Source: CBDCXE01 sp965223725 [NCBI: Nitrospinota bacterium]
GTDB lineage: Bacteria; Nitrospinota_A; UBA7883
Length of the DNA: 64,000 nt
Direction of reading: 5' to 3'
NCBI GenBank assembly: GCA_965223725.1
Contig: CBDCXE010000001.1
Span: 124,001 to 188,000, forward strand
Of this stretch, positions 8,987 to 18,214 are shown in pieces. The translations under genes were made by a program, and so were the position numbers. Position 1 is the first letter of the stretch; each line of letters begins with the position of its first letter. Under the pieces are notes generated by a model. That model saw nothing but the letters and a program-made list of their open reading frames with translations, had not been told where the DNA came from and ran no database searches.

Positions 8987-9757
8987 ATGAATAGCGAATT
9001 TGTTCCACTCAACCAGGGCGGACCGGAAATATACACTTTCCCGAGCTTTGCAAAGTTTGGGTTTTCAAGCTTCGTTTCTGGCAGGTCTGGTGGCGTGAGT
9101 GGTGGCGAATACAGTTCGCTGAATACCAGTTTTAGCGCGGGGGATGATCCAGGCAATGTGACCAAAAACATGGCCGCAATTGCAAATAGCGTTGGTTATG
9201 AACTATTATGGACCGGCATCCAGGTTCATGGCGACAATGTTATGATCATAGATTCCTCGCCTCCGCCTCCTTCGATAGAAGCCGACGCGATTATTACATC
9301 TGCGCCTGGTATGGCCATTGCCGTCCGCACTGCGGACTGTTTACCGATATTGATAGCCGACAGAAACATAAAAATCGCTGGCGTGGCACATGCTGGCCGG
9401 CGTGGGACCGAACTGCAAATTGCCTTTAAAACTGTCCGTCTTATGATTGAAAGGTTTAGTAGTGATCCGGAGGATATCATCGTGGCGTTCGGGCCTTGTA
9501 TACGCAGCTGTTGTTACGAAGTTGATAAAAATACTGCAGAACGGTTTTACGATTGTTGCGGAGGTGATGGCGGACGACACCTCGACATTTCGCAGGCTAG
9601 CAAAGAGCAACTTGAATCGGCGGGTGTCGCTGCCGATAATATTATTGATTCCGGAATATGCACATCATGCGAGAACCACAGGTTCTATTCCTATCGAAAA
9701 GAAGGTAAGTACTCTGGGCGGTTTTTAAGTGGTATCACATTTGGTTTGAACGGATAA
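8987..9757 (+). CDS. pgeF: Laccase-domain protein PgeF (purine nucleoside phosphorylase / multi-copper oxidase-like)
   Basis: A YfiH/LACC1-family protein of 256 residues. Proteins of this family bind zinc through Cys and His residues and have been shown to act on purine nucleosides; in E. coli PgeF edits wrongly built peptidoglycan precursors. Motifs present: TGIQVHG, the metal-binding TADCLP, AHAGRRGT (most members have HAGWRG), GPCIRSCCYEV and a late CTSC...FYSYR. The frame is open upstream inside pcm, but the ATG at 8987 follows the pcm stop and has an AGG nearby. The stop is 1 bp before batD, so pcm-pgeF-batDE are probably cotranscribed. Confidence 0.9.
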   Translation: MNSEFVPLNQGGPEIYTFPSFAKFGFSSFVSGRSGGVSGGEYSSLNTSFSAGDDPGNVTKNMAAIANSVGYELLWTGIQVHGDNVMIIDSSPPPPSIEADAIITSAPGMAIAVRTADCLPILIADRNIKIAGVAHAGRRGTELQIAFKTVRLMIERFSSDPEDIIVAFGPCIRSCCYEVDKNTAERFYDCCGGDGGRHLDISQASKEQLESAGVAADNIIDSGICTSCENHRFYSYRKEGKYSGRFLSGITFGLNG

Positions 9758-9758
9758 A

Positions 9759-11582
9759 ATGAGAGTTTGGTTTAGTGTCACCACATATTATTTAGGAATT
9801 ACTATATCTCTGTTCATGGCGGTTCTCCTTGCGGCTAACGCGCACGCCAGTGATGATATTAAGCTCAACATTACCGCCACACCGGATCATCTGCCTCCCG
9901 GCTCTGCGTTCCGGCTGACTGTTACGGTGGAAGGTGAAGGGTTGGAAAACCCGCCAGAGCCTGCTCTGCCTCCGTTAAATGATTTCGAAATTGTTGGGCA
10001 GTCGACAAGTCGGCGGGTTTCCATGACCGGGCTATCTATGTCAGTCAGCAGGTCTGTCACTTATCAGGTGTTAGCGCAAAAAGAAGGAACTTTTGAAATA
10101 CCACCAATTATTCTTGAATATAAAGGTAAAAAATATAGCTCAGAACCAATCACCATCACCGTAGACACCAACGCGCCGAAACCAAAGGGGCCCACGACAG
10201 CCCGGCGCAGGACGCCTGCATTCCCCGATCTTGGCGGACTGTTTGATGATGATTTCTTTCGAGCCCCGCAAAAAATGATAGACAAAAATGATCTGTTTGT
10301 CACGATGAATGTGGACAAGGATAATGTTGTGCAATATGAACAGGTGATCGCCACGTTCAGTTTTCTGCGGGCAGTCGATATTTGGAACAATCCGAAATAT
10401 ACAAGATCGAAGTTCGAAGGGTTCTGGGTTGAAGATTTGCCCTTCGAAAATGGTCAAAACGAGAGGACAAGCCAGAAAACGATAAATGGCAAGAGGTATC
10501 TGGTAACGCAGATTCGCTACGCCTTGTTCCCAATTTCCACAGGGCCTTTGCTAATCAACCCTGCCGAGCTGTCTGTAAGCTTCTCTCCTTTATCGGGCCC
10601 TGTAACACTGACAACACTGCCTGTTATAGTGAACGTTAAGCCATTCCCACAAGAAGGCAAACCGGATGGTTTTTCCGGCGCCACTTTATCCGGAATGAAT
10701 GTGAGCGCCAAACCGGATCGCGATCAAGTAAAAGTCAATGAATCTGTCACAGTGCGGTTGACTATAAAAGGGAAAGGCTACACAAAGCAGGCGAAACCTC
10801 CAATTAAGCCAGTAATTGATGGCACCGAAACCTTTGATCCTCAGGTGAACGACACAGTGGAAAAAACCGGAGGTGAGATAGTCTCTACCCGGACTATTGA
10901 TTATCTCATGATACCCCGTGAAGAGGGTAATGTGGTTGTTGAACCATTTAATATAGCAACCTACGACACTGTAAAAGATGAGTATATTATCGCAAAAACT
11001 GATCCGGTAAAAATCAACGTTGAGGGTCAGGCTGGAAGTTCAGATGAAAATGTATCTGCCAGAAGAACCGTGACCATAAAGGATCAGGGCCCACGATACA
11101 TAAAGCCAGATAGCAAACATCTGGAACAGTGGGGAAAGCCTCTCCACCAAAGCTTCTGGGCGCTGATTATTCTGGTTATTCCTCTATTGATAATGGCGCT
11201 TGCTATATTTTGGTCGAATAAGCGGTCTAAGCTGTTAACTGATATTGGGTATGCCCGCTCTGTCAGCGCGCGGAAGCAAGCGGTGGCCCGATTGAATAAA
11301 GCGGGAGCAACGGAAGACCCAGTGCAGTTTTATACTGCGCTGGATATGGCTGTGCGTGGTTATCTGGCGGACAAATGGGGAATCAATGCTCCGGCAGTTA
11401 CAACACAGGAGGTAAGCAGACGGTTGAGCAACTCCGACAATGGCTTGAAAACCGGGTTTATTGAGCTATTATCAGCGGTGGAGCATGCTCGATACGCCAG
11501 GGCGGAATATGAAGATATGAAATCGTATATTCGTAAAGCCAACGATCTGATAGACGCTATGGAGAGGCGGGAGAAGTCATGA
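9759..11582 (+). CDS. batD: BatD-type protein
   Basis: A 607-residue envelope protein with a signal peptide (cleavage near NAHASDDI), a long series of beta-rich Ig-like periplasmic domains, one C-terminal membrane segment (about FWALIILVIPLLIMALAIFW) and a cytoplasmic tail. DFEIVGQSTSRRVS and LAQKEGTFEIPP are typical of BatD (also called the oxygen tolerance domain). Bat proteins usually come with MoxR and the VWA proteins BatA and BatB, thought to form a membrane complex involved in envelope stress; those partners are absent here. The stop overlaps the batE start by 4 bp (ATGA), indicating translational coupling. Confidence 0.88.
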   Translation: MRVWFSVTTYYLGITISLFMAVLLAANAHASDDIKLNITATPDHLPPGSAFRLTVTVEGEGLENPPEPALPPLNDFEIVGQSTSRRVSMTGLSMSVSRSVTYQVLAQKEGTFEIPPIILEYKGKKYSSEPITITVDTNAPKPKGPTTARRRTPAFPDLGGLFDDDFFRAPQKMIDKNDLFVTMNVDKDNVVQYEQVIATFSFLRAVDIWNNPKYTRSKFEGFWVEDLPFENGQNERTSQKTINGKRYLVTQIRYALFPISTGPLLINPAELSVSFSPLSGPVTLTTLPVIVNVKPFPQEGKPDGFSGATLSGMNVSAKPDRDQVKVNESVTVRLTIKGKGYTKQAKPPIKPVIDGTETFDPQVNDTVEKTGGEIVSTRTIDYLMIPREEGNVVVEPFNIATYDTVKDEYIIAKTDPVKINVEGQAGSSDENVSARRTVTIKDQGPRYIKPDSKHLEQWGKPLHQSFWALIILVIPLLIMALAIFWSNKRSKLLTDIGYARSVSARKQAVARLNKAGATEDPVQFYTALDMAVRGYLADKWGINAPAVTTQEVSRRLSNSDNGLKTGFIELLSAVEHARYARAEYEDMKSYIRKANDLIDAMERREKS

Positions 11583-12337
11583 CGCCTAACAAATATGCGA
11601 CATTGCTGTTACTTCTGTTTATCACACTGTTTGCAAGCAAAGCTGGCGCAGATGATACCCAAAAATATAACGAAGCCAATAAGCTGTTTGCCAACGGTTC
11701 ATATATAGAAGCAATCGAGAAATATGACTCTATCACGACCGTAAACCCTGACCTGGAGTATAACCGTGGAGCGGCGTATCTTAAGCTGGGTAATATAGGG
11801 AAAGCCGCGCTGCATTTTCACAGGGCCGCAAAGCTCCGACCAGGTGATGAAGACACTCTGGCGAACATCGAATATACCCGGTCAATCAAGGTTGACAAGG
11901 AGCCAGAGATTTCTGCTGGTTGGCTTGCCAGGGCAGGCGTTTATCTAATTAATTATTTCTCGCTAGACAGGATGACTTTAACAGCCATAATTATTTATTT
12001 TGTTTTGACGACGCTGATAGCCAGCCTGATTATAAGCCAGTCGGCCAGGTGGAAAAGCGTGCTGAGCAAATCGATAATTGTTGCGACGCTCTTTGCTGTT
12101 GTATGGTCCACCATGACCGGCGTAAGAATCTATAAATATGAAAAAGAGAGCGCGGCTATCGTTATTTCTGAGGAGACTGATGTTTATTCCAACCCGTCAC
12201 GTGATGCGGAAAAAGTGCTCACGATCCATGCCGGCTCCGAACTGAAGACTGGTCGGGTTGATGGCAACTATGTGTATATCACCCTTGCGTCTGGCTATAG
12301 TGGTTGGGCGGAAAGATTATCGATAGAGCGGATATAG
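11579..12337 (+). CDS. batE: BatE-like TPR protein with SH3 domain
   Basis: A 252-residue protein with an N-terminal signal or anchor (about 5-24), two to three TPR repeats (about 28-100; AIEKYDSIT, YLKLGNIGKAALHFHRAAKL), two membrane segments (about 130-190) and a C-terminal bacterial SH3 domain (SEETDVYSNPSRDAEKV to GYSGWAERL). This is the usual BatE architecture. The start overlaps the batD stop. TPR and SH3 parts are likely periplasmic or membrane-associated protein-binding modules. The partners BatA/B are not in the window. Confidence 0.85.
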   Translation: MTPNKYATLLLLLFITLFASKAGADDTQKYNEANKLFANGSYIEAIEKYDSITTVNPDLEYNRGAAYLKLGNIGKAALHFHRAAKLRPGDEDTLANIEYTRSIKVDKEPEISAGWLARAGVYLINYFSLDRMTLTAIIIYFVLTTLIASLIISQSARWKSVLSKSIIVATLFAVVWSTMTGVRIYKYEKESAAIVISEETDVYSNPSRDAEKVLTIHAGSELKTGRVDGNYVYITLASGYSGWAERLSIERI

Positions 12338-12356
12338 TCAGGCATACGTGTAAGAG

Positions 12357-12524
12357 TTATTCCTTGGCGTGAACGATCACAGGCACAGCTTCTTCCGAAG
12401 TGAACGCTTCTCCACACTTACCATTTATGCATTTGTTCTGGGCGCCTACCTCGCCCTCCTGGTTGGTTTTGCAATGGGGGCACAATACGATTATCTTGTT
12501 GGTCTCTTTTGGCTCCTCGGTCAT
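12357..12524 (-). CDS. 55-residue zinc-ribbon protein
   Basis: A small gene convergent with batE. It reads MTEEPKETNKIIVLC from the ATG, with CPHC near residues 15-18 and a second pair, C-x4-C, at residues 32-37 (NKCINGKCG), ending VIVHAKE and TAA. The two Cys pairs give a plausible structural zinc site. A GGAGAG lies about 9 bp upstream of the ATG. An overlapping 60-codon frame on the plus strand is hydrophobic but has no comparable motif, so I take the minus frame as real. Function unknown; such small zinc ribbons often bind RNA, DNA or a protein partner. Confidence 0.7.
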   Translation of the reverse strand: MTEEPKETNKIIVLCPHCKTNQEGEVGAQNKCINGKCGEAFTSEEAVPVIVHAKE

Positions 12525-12617
12525 TCGTCGATTCTCTCCGCTATCAGATAAATTTTAAATAATTAATTATGATAATAGCCCGTAATGCCTATTACAAGCT
12601 TTTGATATCAAATTTTA

Positions 12618-13106
12618 TCATTCAATTTTCCGCTCTGTACCCCATATTGCAGGTGGTGTTATTCCGTTCATCCTGGCATAAACCCATGCCTGACCACGAT
12701 GGTGAACATTTTCTTCAAAAACCATCCAAAGAAAACGCTCGGCAGTCATTTTCACTCCACCCGGAAACTCAACAACAGCCTTGTTAAAATAGTCTTTCGG
12801 CTGGTTAATAAGATGATTTTTCAGCTCATCCCAGGTCGCTTGTAAACTAATGGCCGCCTCTTCGGTGGAGGACGCCTTCAGCTCCGGGTCAGAAAACATA
12901 CCAGGGAAGTTGACCTCTTTATCCTGGAGCAGCCCCAGGACCAGATGCTGCCTGCCGATAGCTGTATGATGGATCAGATGGAGCCATGGAATAGCCCGTT
13001 CACAAGGTTTCCAATCGAGCTTATCTTCCGGTATCTGCTTCACAGCCTCAACCAGATGCCCCACCACTTTTTCATGCTTTTGCAGATATACATCAAGTGA
13101 ACTCAT
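12618..13106 (-). CDS. DinB/YfiT-family putative metalloenzyme
   Basis: A 162-residue four-helix-bundle protein of the DinB superfamily. The expected metal-binding His residues are visible: one in the IPWLHLIHHT stretch (about residue 45) and two in FEENVHHRGQ (about 131-140). Members include thiol S-transferases (bacillithiol, mycothiol) and uncharacterised DNA-damage-inducible proteins; the substrate here cannot be told. It is encoded downstream of the nitroreductase and isochorismatase-like genes on the same strand (36 bp gap), which suggests a small detoxification operon. Confidence 0.85.
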   Translation of the reverse strand: MSSLDVYLQKHEKVVGHLVEAVKQIPEDKLDWKPCERAIPWLHLIHHTAIGRQHLVLGLLQDKEVNFPGMFSDPELKASSTEEAAISLQATWDELKNHLINQPKDYFNKAVVEFPGGVKMTAERFLWMVFEENVHHRGQAWVYARMNGITPPAIWGTERKIE

Positions 13107-13142
13107 TTCGTTCTCCTTATATATTTCGATATTAATATTGAA

Positions 13143-13808
13143 TTATTCCTGTATTTCCAGGAGTTGCTCCACAGGCGCACGTTCTGTCCGGTAACTGTTT
13201 ACAGCCGCTTTCTTATTAACATAGCCCAGCGCCATTCCAAGCACAACCATATATGAATCAGATATATTCAATGCCGACCGTACGATATCCGGGTATTCCG
13301 CGATAGCCGCCTGGGGACATGTCGCCAGCCCCATATCGAGCGCCGTTAACATCACGCTCTGGATAAACATCCCCATATCCAGCAGATATCCGGGCGCAAG
13401 TTTGCGCTCGATGAGAAAGACAAGCCCAACCGGCGCATCAAAGAAGCGGTAATTTGCCTGCCAGGCCTCCATCATCTTCTCCTCATCCTGCCGGCCGATT
13501 TCCAGGGCGTTATACAGCGCCAGCCCGCACTCCTTGCGTCGTGACCTGTACGGCTCAATCCATTGATCCGGATAGTACGCAAAGTCAGGCCTCTGCTCTT
13601 CACCTGAGGATTTAGCTTTCATAAGCGTTTCGCCCAGCTCTCGCTTGACCTCACCGGTTAAGGCGACTATACGCCACGGCTGGATATTCGCTCCTGACGG
13701 CGTCCAACGGGCCGTATCAATAATGGCCCTTATCGTATCGTGACTTACCGGCTTGTCTATAAAAGAACGGGTGGAAACGCGGCGCCGGATTGCTTCAGAA
13801 ATATTCAT
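13143..13808 (-). CDS. Nitroreductase-family protein
   Basis: A 221-residue flavoprotein of the nitroreductase superfamily, which uses FMN and NAD(P)H to reduce nitro compounds, quinones or related substrates. The N-terminal FMN-binding motif (RRRVSTRSFIDKPV) and WTPSGANIQPWRIV are clear, as is the later MGLATCPQAA region. Its start overlaps the stop of the isochorismatase-like gene by 4 bp (ATGA), so the two are translationally coupled. The physiological substrate is unknown. Confidence 0.92.
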   Translation of the reverse strand: MNISEAIRRRVSTRSFIDKPVSHDTIRAIIDTARWTPSGANIQPWRIVALTGEVKRELGETLMKAKSSGEEQRPDFAYYPDQWIEPYRSRRKECGLALYNALEIGRQDEEKMMEAWQANYRFFDAPVGLVFLIERKLAPGYLLDMGMFIQSVMLTALDMGLATCPQAAIAEYPDIVRSALNISDSYMVVLGMALGYVNKKAAVNSYRTERAPVEQLLEIQE

Positions 13809-14344
13809 TTAACTATCTTGACCATTTCCTTGAATTTACCGCCTTCCGCTTTCGCCAGTATTTCGAACAAGGCCATCTCCACACTGGTCAGAATCGCGCC
13901 TTCAGAGACCATTCTATCGATGCCGATTTGTTTGTTTTCCACTGTTCTGGCGGATGTTGCGTCCGCCACGATATAGGTCTCTTTTCCCATCTCCATCAGG
14001 TCCATTACTGTTTGATATACGCAAACATGGCATTCTATCCCGGCCACCAAATATTGGGTTTGCTCCAGCAAATCTACTTTTTCCCGAAACTCTTCATTAC
14101 CGCAGCAACTGAAGCTGCTCTTGGATATGGGCCGATTATCGTACAGTAGCTCGGCGAGCTGATCTATGGTGCTGCCCAGTTTTTCCGGTACCTGCTCCAT
14201 CCACAAAATAGGAATATCTAGAACTTTGGCGCCTTGCACAAGCTTTGCCAGGTTGTCAAACAACTCTTCCTTTCCGCTCATCACCCGCGCAAGATTATTC
14301 TGTATATCCACCAAAACCAAAGCAGTTTTATCTATTTGAAGCAT
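13805..14344 (-). CDS. Isochorismatase-family cysteine hydrolase
   Basis: A 179-residue member of the isochorismatase-like hydrolases, related to YcaC. The presumed catalytic triad is Asp in LVLVDIQNN (about residue 13), a Lys in the PISKSSFSC region (about 75) and Cys in GIECHVCVYQT (about 107). Substrates of this group are varied (nicotinamide, carbamoyl compounds, peroxyureidoacrylate), and none can be assigned. It is first of three apparently cotranscribed genes (this, nitroreductase, DinB-like). The acs stop lies about 50 bp from its start, on the same strand. Confidence 0.88.
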   Translation of the reverse strand: MLQIDKTALVLVDIQNNLARVMSGKEELFDNLAKLVQGAKVLDIPILWMEQVPEKLGSTIDQLAELLYDNRPISKSSFSCCGNEEFREKVDLLEQTQYLVAGIECHVCVYQTVMDLMEMGKETYIVADATSARTVENKQIGIDRMVSEGAILTSVEMALFEILAKAEGGKFKEMVKIVK

Positions 14345-14395
14345 TTATTTTTGTCCCTGATATTTGCTCTAATATATTTTTATCACTCAAGCGTT

Positions 14396-16369
14396 TTATA
14401 TCAACCGGTTTTCAATTAATGTTTCTACAACGGATGGATCAGCCAGGGTTGTTGTATCGCCCAATTCTTCTGCGGTGGCGCCTTCCGCAATTTTCCTGAG
14501 GATGCGGCGCATGATTTTACCACTGCGGGTTTTGGGCAAGCCGTACGCAAACTGGATTTTATCCGGCTTTGCTATTGATCCTATCTCTTTGGCAATATGC
14601 GTCAGCAACGCCTTTTGCAAACCAGCGCTCGGCTCTTGCCCGGCGACCAATGTCACATAGGCGTATATACCTTGCCCTTTGATATCATGCGGAAACCCGA
14701 CAACCGCCGCCTCCACTACGCTGTCATGGGATACCAGGGCGCTCTCTACCTCCGCGGTCCCGATACGATGACCTGATACATTGACCACATCGTCGACCCG
14801 GCCCATGATCCAGAAATATCCATCTTCATCGGTCCTGGCGCCGTCACCGGTAAAGTAGTAACCTTTGTATTGGCTGAAATAGGTCTCTATAAACCGGTCG
14901 TGATGACCCCAGACAGAACGCATCTGGCCGGGCCAGGGCGCCTTCATGGCCAAATAGCCGCCCTCCCCCAACTCCGCTTCACTCCCATCCTGCCTCAATA
15001 TCACAGGCTGTACACCAGGAAACGGAAGGGTGGCGGAGCCAGGCTTGGTTGGTATGGCGCCGGGCAATGGCGTAATCAATATGCCGCCTGTCTCCGTCTG
15101 CCACCATGTATCCACGATCGGGCATTTCTTTTTGCCGATATTCGTGTGATACCACATCCACGCCTCCGGATTAATAGGTTCACCCACGGAACCGAGAAGA
15201 CGCAGGCTGGAAAGGTCACATTCCTCGACCGGGTCCAATCCTTCACGCATTAACGCTCTGATGGCTGTGGGCGCTGTATAGAATATGTTGACCTTGAATT
15301 TATCGACAATTTTCCAGAACCGGCTGGCGTCCGGAAAGGTCGGCACACCCTCGAACATCACGCTGGTGGCGCCGGCGGCCAGGGGGCCATAGGTGATATA
15401 GCTGTGGCCGGTTACCCAGCCGATATCTGCGGTGCACCAGTAAATGTCCTCGTCCCGATAATCAAATATCAACTCAAACGTCTTTTTTGCGTAAAGGAGG
15501 TAACCTGCCGTGGTGTGCATGGCGCCTTTCGGTTTGCCGGTGCTGCCCGACGTATACAATATGAACAGCGGATCCTCCGAATCCATCTCCTCGCATTCGC
15601 ACTCGGGAGAGATATCATCAGCCGCCATCTCATCGTCCCACCAAAAGTCGCGGCCCTCCTTCATGGTGATCTCAGCGCCCACCCGCTTGTATACTATGCA
15701 TACTTTAACTTCGGAAGTCTCACCCAAAGCTTCGTCCACATTGCTCTTGAGCGGCACGACCTTTCCGGAGCGGTAGCCGGCGTCGCAGGTGATCATGACC
15801 TTGGCAGAACAGTCGACAATCCGGTCTGTCAGAGCATGGGCGCTGAACCCGCCGAAAACCACACTGTGTATGGCCCCGATCCTGGCGCAAGCAAGCATAG
15901 CGATGGGAAGCTCCGGGATCATCGGCATATAGATCATCACCCGATCGCCTTTTTTGACGCCATGCTTCTTCAAAACGTTGGCAAATCGGCAAACTTCGCC
16001 ATGAAGTTGTAGATAGGTAATCGCCCGTGTGTCATCTTCTGGCTCTCCTTGCCATTGCAGGGCTATTTTATCTTTTGTTTTTGTATCCAGATGTCGATCA
16101 ATACAGTTATAAGAAACATTGATTTTGCCACCGGTAAACCACTTGAAATCTACATTTTCATATCCACCTTCCCGCACCTTGTCCCATTTTTTGAACCAAT
16201 GCAGCTCTTCCGCCTGCTCCGCCCAGAATTCATCTTCATTCTCAACTGACCTTCTATATATACTTTTGTATTCATCAAAACTTTTGATGTGAGCCCTGGC
16301 GCTGAATTCTGCGGATGGATCGAATACTCGATCTTCGCTCATCATCGATTCAATGGTTTGCTCAGACAT
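14396..16369 (-). CDS. acs: Acetyl-CoA synthetase
   Basis: Activates acetate to acetyl-CoA through acetyl-AMP. The 657 residues fit the family. Motifs include the P-loop [14 protein letters not shown], the WWQTETGG motif, the YFTGDGAR motif and the C-terminal [11 protein letters not shown], whose Lys is the usual site of inactivating acetylation. A GGAG lies 10-11 bp upstream of the ATG, and a TAGAAT box about 35 bp further up could be its -10. It allows growth on or scavenging of acetate. The downstream genes on the same strand (isochorismatase-like, nitroreductase, DinB) may be read through from it. Confidence 0.96.
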   Translation of the reverse strand: MSEQTIESMMSEDRVFDPSAEFSARAHIKSFDEYKSIYRRSVENEDEFWAEQAEELHWFKKWDKVREGGYENVDFKWFTGGKINVSYNCIDRHLDTKTKDKIALQWQGEPEDDTRAITYLQLHGEVCRFANVLKKHGVKKGDRVMIYMPMIPELPIAMLACARIGAIHSVVFGGFSAHALTDRIVDCSAKVMITCDAGYRSGKVVPLKSNVDEALGETSEVKVCIVYKRVGAEITMKEGRDFWWDDEMAADDISPECECEEMDSEDPLFILYTSGSTGKPKGAMHTTAGYLLYAKKTFELIFDYRDEDIYWCTADIGWVTGHSYITYGPLAAGATSVMFEGVPTFPDASRFWKIVDKFKVNIFYTAPTAIRALMREGLDPVEECDLSSLRLLGSVGEPINPEAWMWYHTNIGKKKCPIVDTWWQTETGGILITPLPGAIPTKPGSATLPFPGVQPVILRQDGSEAELGEGGYLAMKAPWPGQMRSVWGHHDRFIETYFSQYKGYYFTGDGARTDEDGYFWIMGRVDDVVNVSGHRIGTAEVESALVSHDSVVEAAVVGFPHDIKGQGIYAYVTLVAGQEPSAGLQKALLTHIAKEIGSIAKPDKIQFAYGLPKTRSGKIMRRILRKIAEGATAEELGDTTTLADPSVVETLIENRLI

Positions 16370-16553
16370 ATTTCTCTACTCCGATAACTTTAGTTTTCTA
16401 TATATTCTAAAAGATATGTTATGGCAGATAATTACAGATATAAATCAGCCTTTGTAATTATGCAAAACAGTAACAAGTATACAGGTTTGAAGGTTGTGCC
16501 AAAATCTGTTTTACGGTGTACAGTCGTTTTCCAAGGAGCAGCAGCAGGAAATT

Positions 16554-16944
16554 TTACGGTTGCATGCCGCCAGCGTCACTATCCCATGTGTGCGATCGTT
16601 TTGGCATGTTGGGATGGCTCGCGGTTGCCGCCCAGCTTGTTGTATCGCCTGTTGACGCCACCAGCGCCACCCCGGGGCTCCATATAAACTCCGGAAAATT
16701 GCTTGTCCTGGTTGGCGTTGAGTGTGACCGGCTTATATGTATGGTGATCATAATAATATGACTCCTGGGCAATAGCCAGGTTAGCCAGATCGGCCTTTAA
16801 TCCTCACGCAATATGACCGCTCTCGGTATAAGCGGAAAATTGTGGAATGGCAATGGTCGCCAATATGGCGATTATCGCTAAAACTATCAGCAGTTCAATT
16901 AACGCAAAACCGTCGACCCTCCCGGAGCAACCCTGTTTTTTCAT
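16554..16944 (-). pseudogene. Type IV prepilin (PilA-like), disrupted by a stop and a frameshift
   Basis: Reading down the minus strand from the ATG at 16944, a short leader (MKKQGCSGRVDG) precedes the prepilin signature FALIELLIVLAIIAILATIA, with Glu5 of the mature protein, then IPQFSAY. Codon 47 is TGA (16806-16804). After it the frame continues with pilin-like sequence (GLKADLANLAIAQESYYYD), then shifts near 16670-16690. A different frame gives a convincing pilin C-terminus (ATASHPNM, TWDSDAGG). The gene would encode about 130 residues if intact. Two disruptions suggest a pseudogene or local sequence errors. Other pilin copies may exist, since pilT, pilC and pilS look intact. Confidence 0.75.
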
Positions 16945-16985
16945 TCAGACGAAGCTCATACTTCCAATTAACCATCCCGAAACTA

Positions 16986-18211
16986 TCAGCCAAGGGTCAT
17001 AGCCGCAAAGCTTACAACGCTTTCCAACTCTCCTTCGACATTCTGTTTATACTTCTAACAAGCGATCCACGCTCGACACCAGCGATATTAAGTAGATGTA
17101 TATAATACTGGAAACCCGCAAACGCGGTTGCTTTTGGTTCGTTTGCCTGATATTTTCTCCAGGAATTTATTTGCCATCGATTTGTCATCCCGAGATGATC
17201 GATCAGCTTCATATCATCCCTTTCAACCTGCTCAAGCCGGGCGTCCGTCAACGCTGGAGTCCATCACCAAACCGGGCGCCCACATGGGAAAAATCTACAC
17301 TGGCCACATATAATACTTTCCGCCCATCATCTTCGACCGTCTTTTGCAACGCGGCCAAAAACCGCTCCACCCGCTCCGCATTGAACACCGGATGGTCAAG
17401 CTCCCATATATATTCCGGGGAACGAAAGTAAAATCGGCGCGGCGCTTATATCGGACCGACCCTTGAACAGGTGGGCGTAAAACAGCGCCTGAAACTCGAT
17501 TGAATGTTCGTTCCTGTGGGCCTGCTGTTGCGCATAAATATCCTCTCCAAAATTGTTTTCCAGCTCGTTCAGAAATTTTTTATCAACATTCATCGCACCG
17601 ACCGGGGTGGCAAAATCCTTGTCAATACACGCGAAAAAATCGTCCGCCAGCTGGTGCCCGACGCCCAGTATTATTATCAGTTCCGCATCGGTCTCCTTTA
17701 CCTCGCTCCATCCAGCGGCCATCATTTCCGACCCTATCCGAAAATCTATATGTGGCACAACGATCGCTTTTATGACGCCATTGGAAGAGCGCGCCGCAGG
17801 CTGCCCATCCATTAACCGGTCCAACAATTCACCCAGCTCGGTTGGATCATCCGGATATGATACACCTGCCAGCGCCGCTGCCCGTGTTTCACTTGATGCA
17901 AACTCTGTCGCTATCAAATCTTTATATTCATGATAGCGCTGGTTGTCCAGAAACATTGCCTTGTCCAACTCGCCGATCAACGCACTGACATCGGCTAGCG
18001 ACACAGGCTGGCCGAACTGGGTTTGAAACTCAACGCATAATTGCTCGACATCCCGGCTCCCATCCATCAAGGTCAGAATATAATACGCCGGCTGTGACAG
18101 CTGCAGGTTGACTTCACTCAATCTTGCAGGGTCAGCCAGGAAGACCATCTTCATACCGTTCTCCTCGAAAGGTATGGCCTCTATCTGCCGCAGTGTAGGG
18201 CGTTCATTCAT
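16986..18211 (-). pseudogene. Memo-family (AmmeMemoRadiSam protein B) gene, frameshifted
   Basis: The first 265 codons (18211 to about 17420) are intact and match Memo-like proteins: KAIVVPHIDFRIG, IIILGVGHQLA, EHSIEFQALF. The frame then breaks. Continuing sequence is found by switching frame near 17417-17420 (a run of four G), 17256-17268, 17188-17196, 17090-17100 and 17046-17060. The pieces YIWELDHPVFN, VASVDFSHVG, LTDARLEQVERDD, RVCGFPVLYT and GELESVVSFAAMTLG are all typical Memo segments in the right order. Memo proteins are non-haem iron dioxygenase-like, of uncertain bacterial function. The start is 3 bp after panE, so the two form an operon. Five shifts in 370 bp mean real decay or poor sequence. 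Confidence 0.75.
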
Positions 18212-18214
18212 CTT

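Noticed and set aside
12369-12551. 60-codon hydrophobic frame on the plus strand
   Set aside because: The opposite strand holds a zinc-ribbon gene with two Cys pairs and a stop right after batE, a better explanation.
16804-16806. In-frame TGA in the pilin gene as a second selenocysteine codon
   Set aside because: The position is not a Cys or redox site in pilins, no SECIS-like hairpin follows, and a separate frameshift also disrupts the gene.
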